This document shows positions 42,504 through 51,654 of a DNA stretch of 64,000 nt, piece by piece. Positions within the stretch are counted from its first letter, which is position 1; each line of letters opens with the position of its first letter. The position numbers and the translations under genes were made by a program. Origin of the DNA: UBA4207 sp964352405 (lineage in GTDB: Bacteria; Bdellovibrionota; Bacteriovoracia; Bacteriovoracales; Bacteriovoracaceae); the NCBI GenBank assembly GCA_964352405.1, contig CAYGRY010000002.1, positions 24,970 through 88,969 of the forward strand. The letters are read 5' to 3'. Under the pieces are notes generated by a model, which made no database searches, was not told where the DNA came from, and saw nothing but the letters and a program-made list of their open reading frames with translations.

Positions 42504-43482
42504 CCTCTAATAACTGTGTGGCCAGGTTTTTTGGAAGTGGAGCGTAGTGAAGCTCTTTTGCAAACTCTTGTCCGTCACTAAGGGCCCAAAGAAGAAACTT
42601 TTTTACTTCTTTAAGTTGAGCTGTTTCAGCTTTGTTAGGTAAAAGGATGTAGGTAAAGGCTGAAATAGGGTAGGCATTAGCATCAGCAGCATTAACAATT
42701 GAGCCCTTAAAGCCATGTTTTGCAATATCTGTTTTAGCAGCTGATGCGCTAATTCCTTCAATTGAAGGTTGAATAAAATTTCCTGCAGCATTTTTTAGAG
42801 CTACAGTTTTAAGATTATTGTTTAAAGCATAAGCCAGCTCGATATAACCGATGGCGCCTGGAGTCTGCTTCACCATATTAGTAACACCTTCGTTACCTTT
42901 TCCACCAATTCCGGAAGGCCATGAGACTGCTTTTCCTTGACCAACTTTTTCTTTAAAATCACTTGATACTGTCGCTAGATAATCTGTGAAAATATTTGTT
43001 GTCCCAGATCCATCAGCTCTATAAACAGGAAGAATATCTTTTTCTGGAAGATTTAAAGTAGGGTTAAGTTTTTTAATATCTTGATGATTCCATTTTGTAA
43101 TATTACCGAGATAGATATTAACGAGGGTTTTACCATCAAGCTTTAATTCACCATTTAAACCTTCTACATTGTAAGCGATAGTAACCGCACCAAGAATGGT
43201 TGGAATATGTTGAATGGAGTATTTTACTTTTGATGTTTCTTTTTCAAGCATTGGAGCATCTGTTGCACCAAAATCAACTGTTTCTTTAATTACCTGGCGA
43301 ATTCCTCCGCCTGAGCCAATCGACTGATAATTAAACTGAACATCCTTATTTAACTTTTGATATTCAGAAAACCATTTTGAATAGATCGGGTATGGAAAAG
43401 TTGCTCCGGCGCCGTTGACCTTAATAAGGGCGAAAGAAGGCTGTGCAAAAATCATGGCCAATAATAAGCAAGTAAAACGCAT
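42478..43482 (-). CDS. pstS: Periplasmic phosphate-binding protein PstS
   Basis: 334 residues from ATG 43482, with AGGGAG five bases ahead. Signal peptide MRFTCLLLAMIFAQPSFA. Phosphate contacts are in GAGATFPYPIY, SIGSGGGIRQ, DFGATDAPM and RADGSGTTNIF. It delivers phosphate to PstCAB. It is the first gene of a seven-gene minus-strand operon pstS-pstC-pstA-pstB-phoU-phoB-phoR. A direct repeat upstream may be a PhoB site. Confidence 0.97.
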   Translation of the reverse strand: MRFTCLLLAMIFAQPSFALIKVNGAGATFPYPIYSKWFSEYQKLNKDVQFNYQSIGSGGGIRQVIKETVDFGATDAPMLEKETSKVKYSIQHIPTILGAVTIAYNVEGLNGELKLDGKTLVNIYLGNITKWNHQDIKKLNPTLNLPEKDILPVYRADGSGTTNIFTDYLATVSSDFKEKVGQGKAVSWPSGIGGKGNEGVTNMVKQTPGAIGYIELAYALNNNLKTVALKNAAGNFIQPSIEGISASAAKTDIAKHGFKGSIVNAADANAYPISAFTYILLPNKAETAQLKEVKKFLLWALSDGQEFAKELHYAPLPKNLATQLLEVVKKSGTN

Positions 43483-43544
43483 ATAAACTCCCTTAGAGAA
43501 GATTTGATCTGCGTTATACATATCAAAGCGGGTATGCTTTCGGA

Positions 43545-43562
43545 TTAGGATTCTGTTAGGAT
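43545..43562. promoter_or_regulatory. Direct repeat upstream of pstS, possible PhoB operator
   Basis: TTAGGAT occurs at 43545-43551 and again at 43556-43562, an 11-base period (7 + 4 + 7) like that of Pho boxes. The half-site differs from the E. coli CTGTCAT. It lies 63 bases upstream of pstS and also 32 bases upstream of the divergent gamma-glutamyltransferase gene. Confidence 0.35.
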
Positions 43563-43593
43563 TATGCTCAATATTGATTAAGCCGGAGTCCCT

Positions 43594-45312
43594 ATGAAGT
43601 TCGTATTAGCTTTAGTTCTACTTACAAGTTGTGCCCAATTTTCAAATAATATCGTCTCAGCTCCCTTAGCTAAGGGGCAAACTCGAGAAGGGCACGAGGC
43701 AAGTGGTCAAAAATGGGCTATTGCCACTCAAGGTGATGCGGCTAGTCAGGCGGGCGCCAGAATGTTTGCCCTAGGTGGTAATGCTGTCGATGCAGCCGCT
43801 GCCATTTCGTTTACCATTTCGGTTGAAAGACCTCAATCAACGGGAATAGGTGGTGGAGGATTCTTGCTTTTGCACGGACCTAGCTTAGAAGCACCGATCG
43901 CTTTTGATTTTCGAGAAAAAGCACCTCTTAAGTCTAATTCCAAAATGTATTTGGATAAAAATGGCAAAGAGATTAAAGGTAAATCTTTAGATGGAATCTT
44001 TGCCGTTGGTGTTCCTGGACTTGTTGCTGGAGTTATCGAGGTTCACCGTCGATATGGTTTATTGGATCTATCAGATGTGCTTCAGCCTTCGATTGAGTTA
44101 GCACGAAAGGGATTTCGTATTTACCCTGAGCTGGCCAGAGCGATTAAAGCCAGAACTGATGTTCTTTCAAAGTATAAAGATTCTAAAAAAATATTCTTAC
44201 ATATTGATGGCTCCCCAAAACTTGAAGGGGAACTCTTAGTTCAAGAAGATTTAGCTAAAACTTTAGAAGCTATCGCAAAAAAAGGTCACGATGGATTTTA
44301 TAAAGGCGAAGTGGCAAAGAAAATTATTCAAGAGCATCAGCGCCATGGCGGCTTAATGACTCAAAAAGATCTTGATATTTATAATGTGAAAACGCGAAAG
44401 CCCGTTTACGGCAGTTATAATGAATTTGATATTTATTCAATGTCTCCTCCAAGCTCGGGGGGAATTCATGTCATTCAGATTCTAAACACAGTTGAAAAAG
44501 ATCATTTGAAAACTTATGGTCCACAAGACTACAGAAGCGTTCACCTTATTTCTTCGGCCATGCAACAAGCTTTTGCCGATCGTGCCACTCATTTAGGTGA
44601 TGCAGATTTTGTCAAAGTACCAACGGAGCAATTAACTTCAAAACAATATGCTGGAAAAGTTCGTGTAAAAATTCCAAATGATAAAGCTCTTAAACAAAGT
44701 GAAGTTCGAGCTGGATCGTTTGACTTTACTGAGCATGATGAAACAACACATTTTAGTGTTATGGATAATGAAGGCTTAGTTGTTTCGTCTACTCAAACAA
44801 TTAACGGGTGGTTTGGTTCAGGCGTTGTGGCACAAGGGACTGGTATTGTTCTTAATAACGAAATGGATGATTTCTCAACTAAAGCTGGCGCTATGAATCT
44901 GTTTGGTGCCGTTGGAAGTAATCAAAATCTTGTTGAACCACAAAAGCGACCACTTTCAAGTATGTCTCCAACAATTGTTTTAAAATATGGCAAACCATTC
45001 ATGGCCATTGGAACACCTTCTGGTACAAGAATATTAACTTGTGTGGCCCAAACTCTACTTAATCGTCTCGAATTTGGTCTTCCTCTTTGGGATTCAGTTT
45101 CAGCTCTTCGTTATCATCAACAATGGGCACCTGATCAGTTAAGGTTTGAAGAAGTTGAAATACCTGTTCGTTTAAAAGAAAAGTTAGAATCGATGGGACA
45201 TAGGATTGTTCAAAAAGATCTTGGCTGTAAAATTCAGGCCATCGAAAAAGATGGCCATACAATTAAGGCAGTTGCTGATCCAAGAGGAGAGGGCAGAGCA
45301 CTAGCTCAATAG
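43594..45312 (+). CDS. ggt: Gamma-glutamyltransferase, lipoprotein form
   Basis: 572 residues. Cleaves the gamma-glutamyl bond of glutathione or transfers the glutamyl group, in the periplasm. The Ntn-hydrolase precursor is cut before Thr384 in DETTHFSVMDNEG. Substrate contacts are in FDFREKAP, NNEMDDF and SSMSPTIVLK. The start is a lipoprotein signal with lipobox LLTSC (Cys13), so the enzyme is membrane-tethered, whereas many homologues are soluble. GGAG precedes the ATG. Its 3' end overlaps the convergent feoB by 12 bases. Confidence 0.95.
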   Translation: MKFVLALVLLTSCAQFSNNIVSAPLAKGQTREGHEASGQKWAIATQGDAASQAGARMFALGGNAVDAAAAISFTISVERPQSTGIGGGGFLLLHGPSLEAPIAFDFREKAPLKSNSKMYLDKNGKEIKGKSLDGIFAVGVPGLVAGVIEVHRRYGLLDLSDVLQPSIELARKGFRIYPELARAIKARTDVLSKYKDSKKIFLHIDGSPKLEGELLVQEDLAKTLEAIAKKGHDGFYKGEVAKKIIQEHQRHGGLMTQKDLDIYNVKTRKPVYGSYNEFDIYSMSPPSSGGIHVIQILNTVEKDHLKTYGPQDYRSVHLISSAMQQAFADRATHLGDADFVKVPTEQLTSKQYAGKVRVKIPNDKALKQSEVRAGSFDFTEHDETTHFSVMDNEGLVVSSTQTINGWFGSGVVAQGTGIVLNNEMDDFSTKAGAMNLFGAVGSNQNLVEPQKRPLSSMSPTIVLKYGKPFMAIGTPSGTRILTCVAQTLLNRLEFGLPLWDSVSALRYHQQWAPDQLRFEEVEIPVRLKEKLESMGHRIVQKDLGCKIQAIEKDGHTIKAVADPRGEGRALAQ

Positions 45313-47280
45313 TCTAAAAGCTACGAAAGCTCCGCCGTAAGCGAGAAGTCCCATATAACTAAACATTATAGCGGGAATTTTCCATCCGCCTGTTTCACGT
45401 CTTAAAATGGCCAGTGTCGAAGTACACTGTAATGAAAAGACGAAGAATATGAGGATGGACCATGCGGTTGCTAATGTATAAACCGGCTTTCCTGTTTCAG
45501 GCCATGTTTCAGCAACAAGTTTCTCTCTTAAAGTTGAACTTTCTTCATCCACGTCACCTAGAGAGTAGATTGTACCAATAGCACTTACAAATAACTCACG
45601 AGCGCCGAAGGCCACAAGCATACCAACACCAATTTTCCAATCCATACCAATCGGCTTGATCACTGGCTCAATTGTTCTTCCCATAGTGCCAAGCATCGAT
45701 TGCTCTAAAGATATACCCGCTTGCTCTTCTGGGGATTTACCTTCGAGTAGCTCAGGATTTGGACTTGGAAAAGTCGATAGGATCCAAATAAGAATTGAAA
45801 GTCCTAAGATGATTGTTCCAGCTTTTGTTAGAAAAGTTTTTCCTTTCTTCCATGCTTGGTTGAACGCTGTTTTTATTGATGGTCGCTGATACAGCGGAAG
45901 ATCGATAATAAAGTTTCCAGTTTCACCTTTGAAATATGAAAGGCGTAGTAACTTCGCAATAATAAGCGCAGCAAAACTTCCTAAGAAATAAAGAAAGAAA
46001 AATGATAAGGCTTGGGTGTTAAATATTCCAAACACTGTCTGTGATGGAACAAAAGTCCCAATTAAAAGAATATAAACTGGTAATCTAGCAGAGCATGTAA
46101 TGAGTGGGATCGTCATTAAAGTGGCATACCGCTCTCTAGGATTAGGAATAGTTCTTGTCGCCATAATTCCTGGAATCGAGCAAGCAAAGCCAGACATATA
46201 AGGTAAGAATGCTTTTCCGTTCAGTCCAAAGGCTCCCATGATTCTATCAGTGACAACAGCGGCTCTAGCGATATAGCCCGACTGTTCAAGTAGAGAGAGT
46301 AAAAAGAATAGGGCCATAATCTGTGGCAAGAAAACTACAACACCACCAACTCCACCAAAAATTCCATCAACGATGAGAGATTTAAAATGACCATCAGGAA
46401 GGTAGTTACCGATGAATTCTCCGACAGTAGTGACAGAGCTCTCAGCTAGATCCATTGCAGGGCCGGCCCAAGTGTAGATGGCATCAAAAATAAAATAAAA
46501 AATGGCAGCGAAGATGATTCCACCAAGCCATGGATTTAGCACAAAGCAATCAATCTTTTGAGTCAAAATAGCTTTGGCATCATTTGGTCTAGATAAGCTA
46601 CCAAGCACATCTCTAGCTTTGGTATGGTACCAATTAATAAGGTCAGTAATTTGTTTGGTATCTTCAATAATTTCAATTTTTGCAGAGTGATCGCCGGCAG
46701 GAAGAAATTCATGGGCTTCTTTTGTAACTTGTAACTTCTTTACTGTTTCAACTTGGCTAGATAGATCTAGACTTCGAATAAAAGCTTCTACTGTTTTTGA
46801 AGAAGCATTTAAAGCTGAGATAGGTAGGACTCTTGCTCCTAATTTTTTTTCTAATTCAGCACGTCTGGTTGGATCAATTTCACCTAGATCATCTTTGTTA
46901 ATAATGACGGCTATATTTTCTGCTCCGACGATATCTTTAACTGCTAAAGCTAACGACATCGAGGCTTCGATCCTTTGCCAATCTAAAAGTAGTAAAACTT
47001 TTTGCGCTCCATCTTTACCTTCAAGGTTTAATAGAGCCTTAACCGTAACACCTTCATCGAGAGAAGAGGGGACGAGATTATAAATACCAGGAAGATCCAC
47101 CAGCTTTAAACGAATATCACCATCTTTGTCAGACTTGATATCAGCCTTACCCATATCAACTGTGATGCCAGAGTAATTTGAAACTTTTCTATTTCCACCA
47201 GTTAGTAGATTGAAAAATGTTGATTTACCTGCGTTTGGAAAACCGACGAGAAGTAGTGTGGCAGTAACCTGTTGAAGCAT
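45301..47280 (-). CDS. feoB: Ferrous iron transport protein B
   Basis: Fe2+ uptake permease, 659 residues. N-terminal G domain with G1 GFPNAGKST, G2 YSGITVD, G3 DLPGIY and G4 INKDD. There follow the helical spacer domain and a membrane domain with the two Gate motifs (PYMSGFACSIPGIMATR; LTCSARLPVYILL read here as ITCSARLPVYILL). The family is usually 650-800 residues, so it is complete though compact. feoA is 9 bases upstream in the same operon. Confidence 0.97.
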   Translation of the reverse strand: MLQQVTATLLLVGFPNAGKSTFFNLLTGGNRKVSNYSGITVDMGKADIKSDKDGDIRLKLVDLPGIYNLVPSSLDEGVTVKALLNLEGKDGAQKVLLLLDWQRIEASMSLALAVKDIVGAENIAVIINKDDLGEIDPTRRAELEKKLGARVLPISALNASSKTVEAFIRSLDLSSQVETVKKLQVTKEAHEFLPAGDHSAKIEIIEDTKQITDLINWYHTKARDVLGSLSRPNDAKAILTQKIDCFVLNPWLGGIIFAAIFYFIFDAIYTWAGPAMDLAESSVTTVGEFIGNYLPDGHFKSLIVDGIFGGVGGVVVFLPQIMALFFLLSLLEQSGYIARAAVVTDRIMGAFGLNGKAFLPYMSGFACSIPGIMATRTIPNPRERYATLMTIPLITCSARLPVYILLIGTFVPSQTVFGIFNTQALSFFFLYFLGSFAALIIAKLLRLSYFKGETGNFIIDLPLYQRPSIKTAFNQAWKKGKTFLTKAGTIILGLSILIWILSTFPSPNPELLEGKSPEEQAGISLEQSMLGTMGRTIEPVIKPIGMDWKIGVGMLVAFGARELFVSAIGTIYSLGDVDEESSTLREKLVAETWPETGKPVYTLATAWSILIFFVFSLQCTSTLAILRRETGGWKIPAIMFSYMGLLAYGGAFVAFRLLS

Positions 47281-47289
47281 AGTGAGTAC

Positions 47290-47529
47290 CTATATTTTTA
47301 CAGTGCTGTTTTTGACATGAATTTGAATAGCTTCAGAACGACGAAGGGCGAAGAATGTTTCGCTTCCGTGTTTAATTGAAATTGGCCCGCCAAAAGGTGC
47401 TTTACCCATCACGATGATGGGATCACCAGGAAGTAATCCAAGAGATATAAGTTTGAAGTAAACTGGCTGACTTTGAGAAAAGTCATCTAGTAGTACAGTT
47501 TGGCCAACGTTGATTTCATTAAGAGTCAT
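47290..47529 (-). CDS. feoA: Ferrous iron transport protein A
   Basis: 79-residue cytoplasmic SH3-like protein required for FeoB function. Typical FeoA pattern: VGQTVLLDD, LISLGLLPGDPIIVMGKAPFG (in parts, LGLLPGDPI) and GSETFFALRRSEAIQIHV. A TGAGG site precedes the ATG. An inverted repeat 20 bases upstream could be an operator. Codes with feoB. Confidence 0.93.
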   Translation of the reverse strand: MTLNEINVGQTVLLDDFSQSQPVYFKLISLGLLPGDPIIVMGKAPFGGPISIKHGSETFFALRRSEAIQIHVKNSTVKI

Positions 47530-47548
47530 AAAACCTCAAATTCTAACA

Positions 47549-47563
47549 ATATTAGGTTAATAT
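47549..47563. promoter_or_regulatory. Inverted repeat ATATTA-GGT-TAATAT upstream of feoA
   Basis: A perfect 15-base inverted repeat centred 27 bases before the feoA start, at the place expected for an iron-responsive repressor site. It does not match the Fur GATAATGATAATCATTATC consensus closely, though it is AT-rich and similar in size. Confidence 0.35.
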
Positions 47564-47602
47564 CACAAAAGTTTGGCAATACAAACAACTTCATTAGACA
47601 TA

Positions 47603-47632
47603 AAAAAAGCCTGTAAAAACAGGCTTTTTTTA
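47603..47632. terminator. Bidirectional-type terminator hairpin
   Basis: AAAAAAAGCCTG (47603-47614), loop TAAAAA and CAGGCTTTTTTT (47621-47632): a perfect stem with T runs on either strand. It would end transcription of the minus-strand gene at 47650-47865 before feoA. Confidence 0.85.
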
Positions 47633-47649
47633 AAAGATTTCGAAAAATC

Positions 47650-47865
47650 TTAGTTAAGCGTTCTCGCCATATACATGCGAAAGATTTTATCTTTTGTACG
47701 ACGTATTGCGCAATTTCCTTCATTTTTCTTTTCAATGAGGTAGTCGTAGTACTCAGGATCAGTGTCAGATAGTTCTAAGATTGATTTGCCTTCATGCTCC
47801 CCAAAATCTAAGAACACTTGGTCTTCTTCGATAATACCCGTGACCGGGCTAACTTCTTGAGCCAT
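47650..47865 (-). CDS. Small conserved protein, DUF3820-like
   Basis: 71 residues from ATG 47865, which has a strong AAGGAGG site; the frame extends to 47889 without one. FLDFGEHEGKSILEL with PEYYDYLIEK resembles the FGxxxGxxLxxLP...YL.W.. pattern of DUF3820 and of the C-terminal part of some exonucleases. One Cys (NCAIRR), Lys/Arg-rich end. No signal peptide. A terminator follows, so it is a single-gene unit. An inverted repeat precedes it. The family match is by eye and uncertain. Confidence 0.6.
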   Translation of the reverse strand: MAQEVSPVTGIIEEDQVFLDFGEHEGKSILELSDTDPEYYDYLIEKKNEGNCAIRRTKDKIFRMYMARTLN

Positions 47866-47888
47866 CAATTCCCTCCTTAGAATTATCA

Positions 47889-47907
47889 CATTCCGTTCCT
47901 TGGAATG
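47889..47907. promoter_or_regulatory. Inverted repeat CATTCC-N7-GGAATG
   Basis: Perfect 6-base arms separated by 7 bases, 23 bases upstream of the start at 47865 and covering the first bases upstream of its ribosome site. Its size and place suit a dimeric repressor. Confidence 0.3.
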
Positions 47908-48006
47908 CGCGATACTCTCTATTTAATTTTGCGAAATGTATGATGGATTGAAAAGGAAAAAACAACATATATTCAAAGAGTTGGAAAATAATAGCGGAGT
48001 AATTCG

Positions 48007-49035
48007 TTATTTACGAAAGAAAAAGTTTCTAAAGTAAGTCACGATGATTTTAAACTCTTGAGGATACTGCTCTGACATAAGTATTTTAACTAGCTCTAAA
48101 GCATCAAAAAGGTTGCTAGCCGGTCTAAAAGGTCTGCCTGATATCATAGCGGCGATTACATCCATGACGCAGACAAGGATTGTTTCAAAGCCTGCAACAA
48201 CTTCACTTTGTTTAGAGCTCTTTGAAAAATAATCTAACTCCTTGGCAAGCAAGGAGAAGGAATGATGATTTTCTATGATCGTAAGATACTGAGGGCCGAG
48301 AGTTAGACGCCCTTGTAAAATATTAACTGAATGAGAAGCGTGTCTTGATAGTAATTTCTTTTCTTCATCATCAAGTTCAATTTGATCATACTTTTCAGTA
48401 GGAATGGCCGACATACCGATGTCTTTAAAATAACTTGTAATAAAAAGGTTTTCGACATCTTTAGCTGTAAAAAGATGCGACATTTTTAAAACGCCAAGAA
48501 GAAATATAGAAGAGAGTAGGGGCTGAGAAAAAACAAAATGATGTTTCATCTGGATATAGCTCTTATAAAGAGGCTCATGCAGATCAATATTGGCGGCTAA
48601 AAAAGAAGCAAGATTCTTGGCCGATTGGTACTGCAGGCTTAGAGTTTCATCATTTGTTGGATCTCTATAAAGATATTCCATATTAATGGTTAAAAGATTT
48701 AAAACCTTCTTACCTTTTTCTAGTGGATCACCTACAGATAAGGACCTGGTCACTTTTCTTAAATTATCTTGTTGATACTGAATCAGGCTATCACGCTCAG
48801 CATGCGCCAAATAAAGTTCATGCTGGCCTTTTTGAATTAGGCCCTTGATCACTTCTTTATTAATATAAGATCGCCTTTTTAAAACAATTTTAAAAGTATC
48901 GTTTTCAAGACCATAAACATCACATGGTAAATCAGTAATAAAGAGAAGCTCTCTGACTGAGATTGGTGTGAGCTGGAAAGCTAAATGATTTCGCTCTAAT
49001 AAATTAATGGCATGAGAAGCTTTAAATTGAACCAT
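48007..49035 (-). CDS. HD-GYP-related protein with partly lost catalytic residues
   Basis: 342 residues. The C-terminal half (about 190-330) follows the HD-GYP phosphodiesterase: FKDIGMSAIP at the site of HDIGKIGIP (His replaced by Lys204, Asp205 kept), LLSRHASHSVNIL (His231), IENHHS (His257, His258) and VMDVIAAM (Asp292). The GYP motif after HH is missing. Half of the metal ligands are therefore present. The N-terminal part (about 1-100) contains YLAHAERDSL, similar to the segment in the gene at 10200-11147. Likely a cyclic-di-GMP binding or weakly active protein. Divergent from the PilZ pair. No membrane span. Confidence 0.62.
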   Translation of the reverse strand: MVQFKASHAINLLERNHLAFQLTPISVRELLFITDLPCDVYGLENDTFKIVLKRRSYINKEVIKGLIQKGQHELYLAHAERDSLIQYQQDNLRKVTRSLSVGDPLEKGKKVLNLLTINMEYLYRDPTNDETLSLQYQSAKNLASFLAANIDLHEPLYKSYIQMKHHFVFSQPLLSSIFLLGVLKMSHLFTAKDVENLFITSYFKDIGMSAIPTEKYDQIELDDEEKKLLSRHASHSVNILQGRLTLGPQYLTIIENHHSFSLLAKELDYFSKSSKQSEVVAGFETILVCVMDVIAAMISGRPFRPASNLFDALELVKILMSEQYPQEFKIIVTYFRNFFFRK

Positions 49036-49256
49036 AACTCATTTTAACCTGCTTTGTGATTCACTGGTAGTAGGTGCCCATTTGCCTTGGCATATTTTTG
49101 ACTTTTAGAAGCACTTTAGTGGCGCCAAATAGTTGCTACAACAGACTGAAATGTTTGGTTTTTTATATATATTGCACAAATTGATCAGGCGATTTCTAGC
49201 TGACTGTTAAGATGGCATCTGGGTGTCAATTTTTAAATGTTTTTATGGAGGGGCTT

Positions 49257-50249
49257 ATGGCCTTTGACGCCTCCGCTACACGTTCATCACGTTATGCGGT
49301 CGATTCTTCAGATTTCGATTTTAGTGATCCTTTCGCTATTCTCGATAATATGAAAGTACCTTGTTCGGCTTCTATGTCCGGAACGAAGTCTATACGAGAG
49401 TATTTATCTTCAGCTCCACTTGAGAGCGTTCTGAACTTAGATCCAGGCGCAAAGCTATACTTCCATTGGGCTAACTGGGCCCACACTTGCCAGCTTCAAC
49501 GCGAAATCCATGCTGGGAATCCTGCACGATTGGACGCGTTGGAGAAGGCTCTTTCATCTTTAAAACGTATTGAAGTCTATCTAAAAAGTTCACGTGGCAC
49601 GATAGTGACATCCTTACACGAGCTTTATGAAAGTTATCTTGATCCAAGGCTAAGAGTTTCTTTGTTTGGCATCAATGGACAACATAACAATGAAAGAGAA
49701 ATCCTTTTTTCTGAAGTTGGTGAAGCTGGTCCTTTTACCCGCTTAGCTGGCATGAAATGGTTTGATAAAAATATTTACGGACTCTTCGTTTTTAGAAAGA
49801 TTTTATTAGGATTTGTTCCTCAAAGACAGTTTCGTTTGGGAACAAATGTTGATAGTACTTGGTGGCTTCACAGCTCTCCATTAGATGCTATTAAGGCAAC
49901 GGTCCATCAGTTGTCTCAAAAAGGTATTCTTTTTAAAGTTGAGAGCCGTTGTGATCTTAGTCGTTTGATCCATGGAACAAAAGAAGATGCTATTGTTCAC
50001 TTTCCTAAAGCATTCTTTAGCGCCAGTGCGTCTTCAAAACAAATCGTCAGTCAGATTGAAAAAGGCGAAGAATTACCATTTAAAATTACAGGTGAAGAAT
50101 TACAAAAAGATGGGGTATGGCTTAGCAACGCTAGTGGAGAGCAAAGCTTCTTCTTTATTAAAGCTGAAACCTTATTTAAAGATCGCTCCTTTGAATATGA
50201 ACGTGCCATTTTAAGCTACCAAGAGTGGTTTATAAAGGAGCTTAAATGA
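49257..50249 (+). CDS. Hypothetical protein with possible PilZ-like region, paired with a PilZ gene
   Basis: 330 residues from ATG 49257, with GGAGG five bases ahead. Not recognised as a whole. A stretch near residues 188-227 (PQRQFRLG, then HQLSQKGILFKV) resembles the two PilZ cyclic-di-GMP motifs RxxxR and [DN]xSxxG, although the first has RxxR spacing. The rest has no signal peptide or span. Its stop overlaps the next gene, a clear PilZ protein, by 4 bases, which strengthens the guess. Function unknown. Confidence 0.6.
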   Translation: MAFDASATRSSRYAVDSSDFDFSDPFAILDNMKVPCSASMSGTKSIREYLSSAPLESVLNLDPGAKLYFHWANWAHTCQLQREIHAGNPARLDALEKALSSLKRIEVYLKSSRGTIVTSLHELYESYLDPRLRVSLFGINGQHNNEREILFSEVGEAGPFTRLAGMKWFDKNIYGLFVFRKILLGFVPQRQFRLGTNVDSTWWLHSSPLDAIKATVHQLSQKGILFKVESRCDLSRLIHGTKEDAIVHFPKAFFSASASSKQIVSQIEKGEELPFKITGEELQKDGVWLSNASGEQSFFFIKAETLFKDRSFEYERAILSYQEWFIKELK

Positions 50250-50719
50250 GTAGTTTGAATATTGGATGCTTTTTGATTTGTAGTTTTAGTCTCTTCGGAA
50301 TATGGATGGGGATTAAATATATTTCTAGAAGAATTTCTTATCATTCTTCAAGAAATGCTGCTCAAAGATTCAATATGCGCGACTCTGGCTTAAGAATTAG
50401 ACTTGAAAACTGTCCAGGGGAATATTGTCTTTTGGATTTATCAAATTCTGGTATGGCCATCTTTATCGATCATTTTGCAGATGGTTTTAGTTTAGCTAAG
50501 CATACAAAATTTATTTTAAGAAATAGCCACGGCGAAGTTCCAACTAAAATGATTGGCGGAAAAGTTGTTTATTTAAAACAGCTCTCCCATGGATATCGCC
50601 TTGGTGTTCAGTTTGATAAGGCCATCGAAGATGAAACAGTTCAAATTTTTAGAAAATCACAAGAAATAGCAATCGAAACTGAAATTCAAGAAGAGTCTGA
50701 TATTAGGCTCGCAGCTTAA
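50246..50719 (+). CDS. Membrane-anchored PilZ-domain protein
   Basis: 157 residues with one N-terminal span (about 7-27) and a cytoplasmic PilZ domain. The domain shows DLSNSGMAIFI (DxSxxG motif), GGKVVYLKQLSHGYRLGVQF at its end, and an Arg-rich stretch (MRDSGLRIRL) at the site of RxxxR. PilZ domains bind cyclic-di-GMP and pass the signal to partners. It is coupled to the preceding gene (ATGA). Its 3' end overlaps dppF by 4 bases. Confidence 0.75.
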   Translation: MSSLNIGCFLICSFSLFGIWMGIKYISRRISYHSSRNAAQRFNMRDSGLRIRLENCPGEYCLLDLSNSGMAIFIDHFADGFSLAKHTKFILRNSHGEVPTKMIGGKVVYLKQLSHGYRLGVQFDKAIEDETVQIFRKSQEIAIETEIQEESDIRLAA

Positions 50720-51654
50720 ACTTCAAAGCACGCCACTTTACGTCCAAACTTCTCTTCTAGCACTGGAGTATCACTAGAGCACCTTGGCGTCGCCATTGGG
50801 CATCGCTTGTGAAAGGAGCAACCTGATGGTGGATTCAGTGGAGATGGGAGTTCTCCTTGAATCGCAGGCTCATCACTGGCATCTTTTAAAATAGAAGGGG
50901 AGCTGGCGACAAGAGCTTTTGTATAGGGATGTTTTGGATCATTGAAGACTTGGTCTCTAGGGCCGTACTCAACGACCTTACCAAGATACATGACCAGAAT
51001 TTCATCAGAAATATGTTTAACAACATGAAGGTCATGGCTAATAAATAGATAAGTTAAATCCATTTGATCTTGAAGTTCCATCAAGAGGTTTAGCACCTGG
51101 GCCTGAATTGAAACATCAAGAGCTGAAACTGGTTCATCCAAAATCATAATCTTGGGTTGCATGACTAAGGCCCTGGCAATACCAATTCGCTGGCGTTGCC
51201 CGCCAGAGAACATATGTGGATAACGGTGAGCCAGTTCTGGTCTAAGTCCGACTTTCTTCATCGTCTCACAAGCAATTTTAAAGCACTCATCTTTTGACAG
51301 TTCAGTATTGATAAATAAAGGCTCTGCAATTAATTGCCATGCTTTTTTTCTAGGATTAATTGAATTGTAAGGGTCTTGAAAAATCATTTGAATGGCAGAG
51401 TGAAAGTCTTTGCCCGTCATGACAGAGAAGTCTTGGCCAGATAATGAAACGTTACCTTCTGTTGGTATTTCAAGACGCATCAATGTTTTAGCTAATGTTG
51501 ATTTACCACAACCGGACTCGCCAACAATCCCGAGTGTCTTTTTACTTTTAACATGGAAAGAAACGCCATCTAGGGCCTTCACATGACGAAGAGGTTTAAA
51601 TGGTTTTCTTATAGGGTAGTGCTTTTTTAGATTGGTAACTTCTATAACATTCAT
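50716..51654 (-). CDS. dppF: Dipeptide/oligopeptide ABC transporter ATP-binding protein DppF
   Basis: 312 residues. Walker A GESGCGKST, signature SGGQRQRIG, Walker B IMILDEPVSALD and His in FISHDLHVV. The C-terminal Cys-rich tail (PSGCSFHKRCPMATPRC) is the mark of the Opp/Dpp ATPases. It pairs with DppD. Last gene of the dpp operon, overlapping dppD by 4 bases. Confidence 0.95.
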   Translation of the reverse strand: MNVIEVTNLKKHYPIRKPFKPLRHVKALDGVSFHVKSKKTLGIVGESGCGKSTLAKTLMRLEIPTEGNVSLSGQDFSVMTGKDFHSAIQMIFQDPYNSINPRKKAWQLIAEPLFINTELSKDECFKIACETMKKVGLRPELAHRYPHMFSGGQRQRIGIARALVMQPKIMILDEPVSALDVSIQAQVLNLLMELQDQMDLTYLFISHDLHVVKHISDEILVMYLGKVVEYGPRDQVFNDPKHPYTKALVASSPSILKDASDEPAIQGELPSPLNPPSGCSFHKRCPMATPRCSSDTPVLEEKFGRKVACFEV

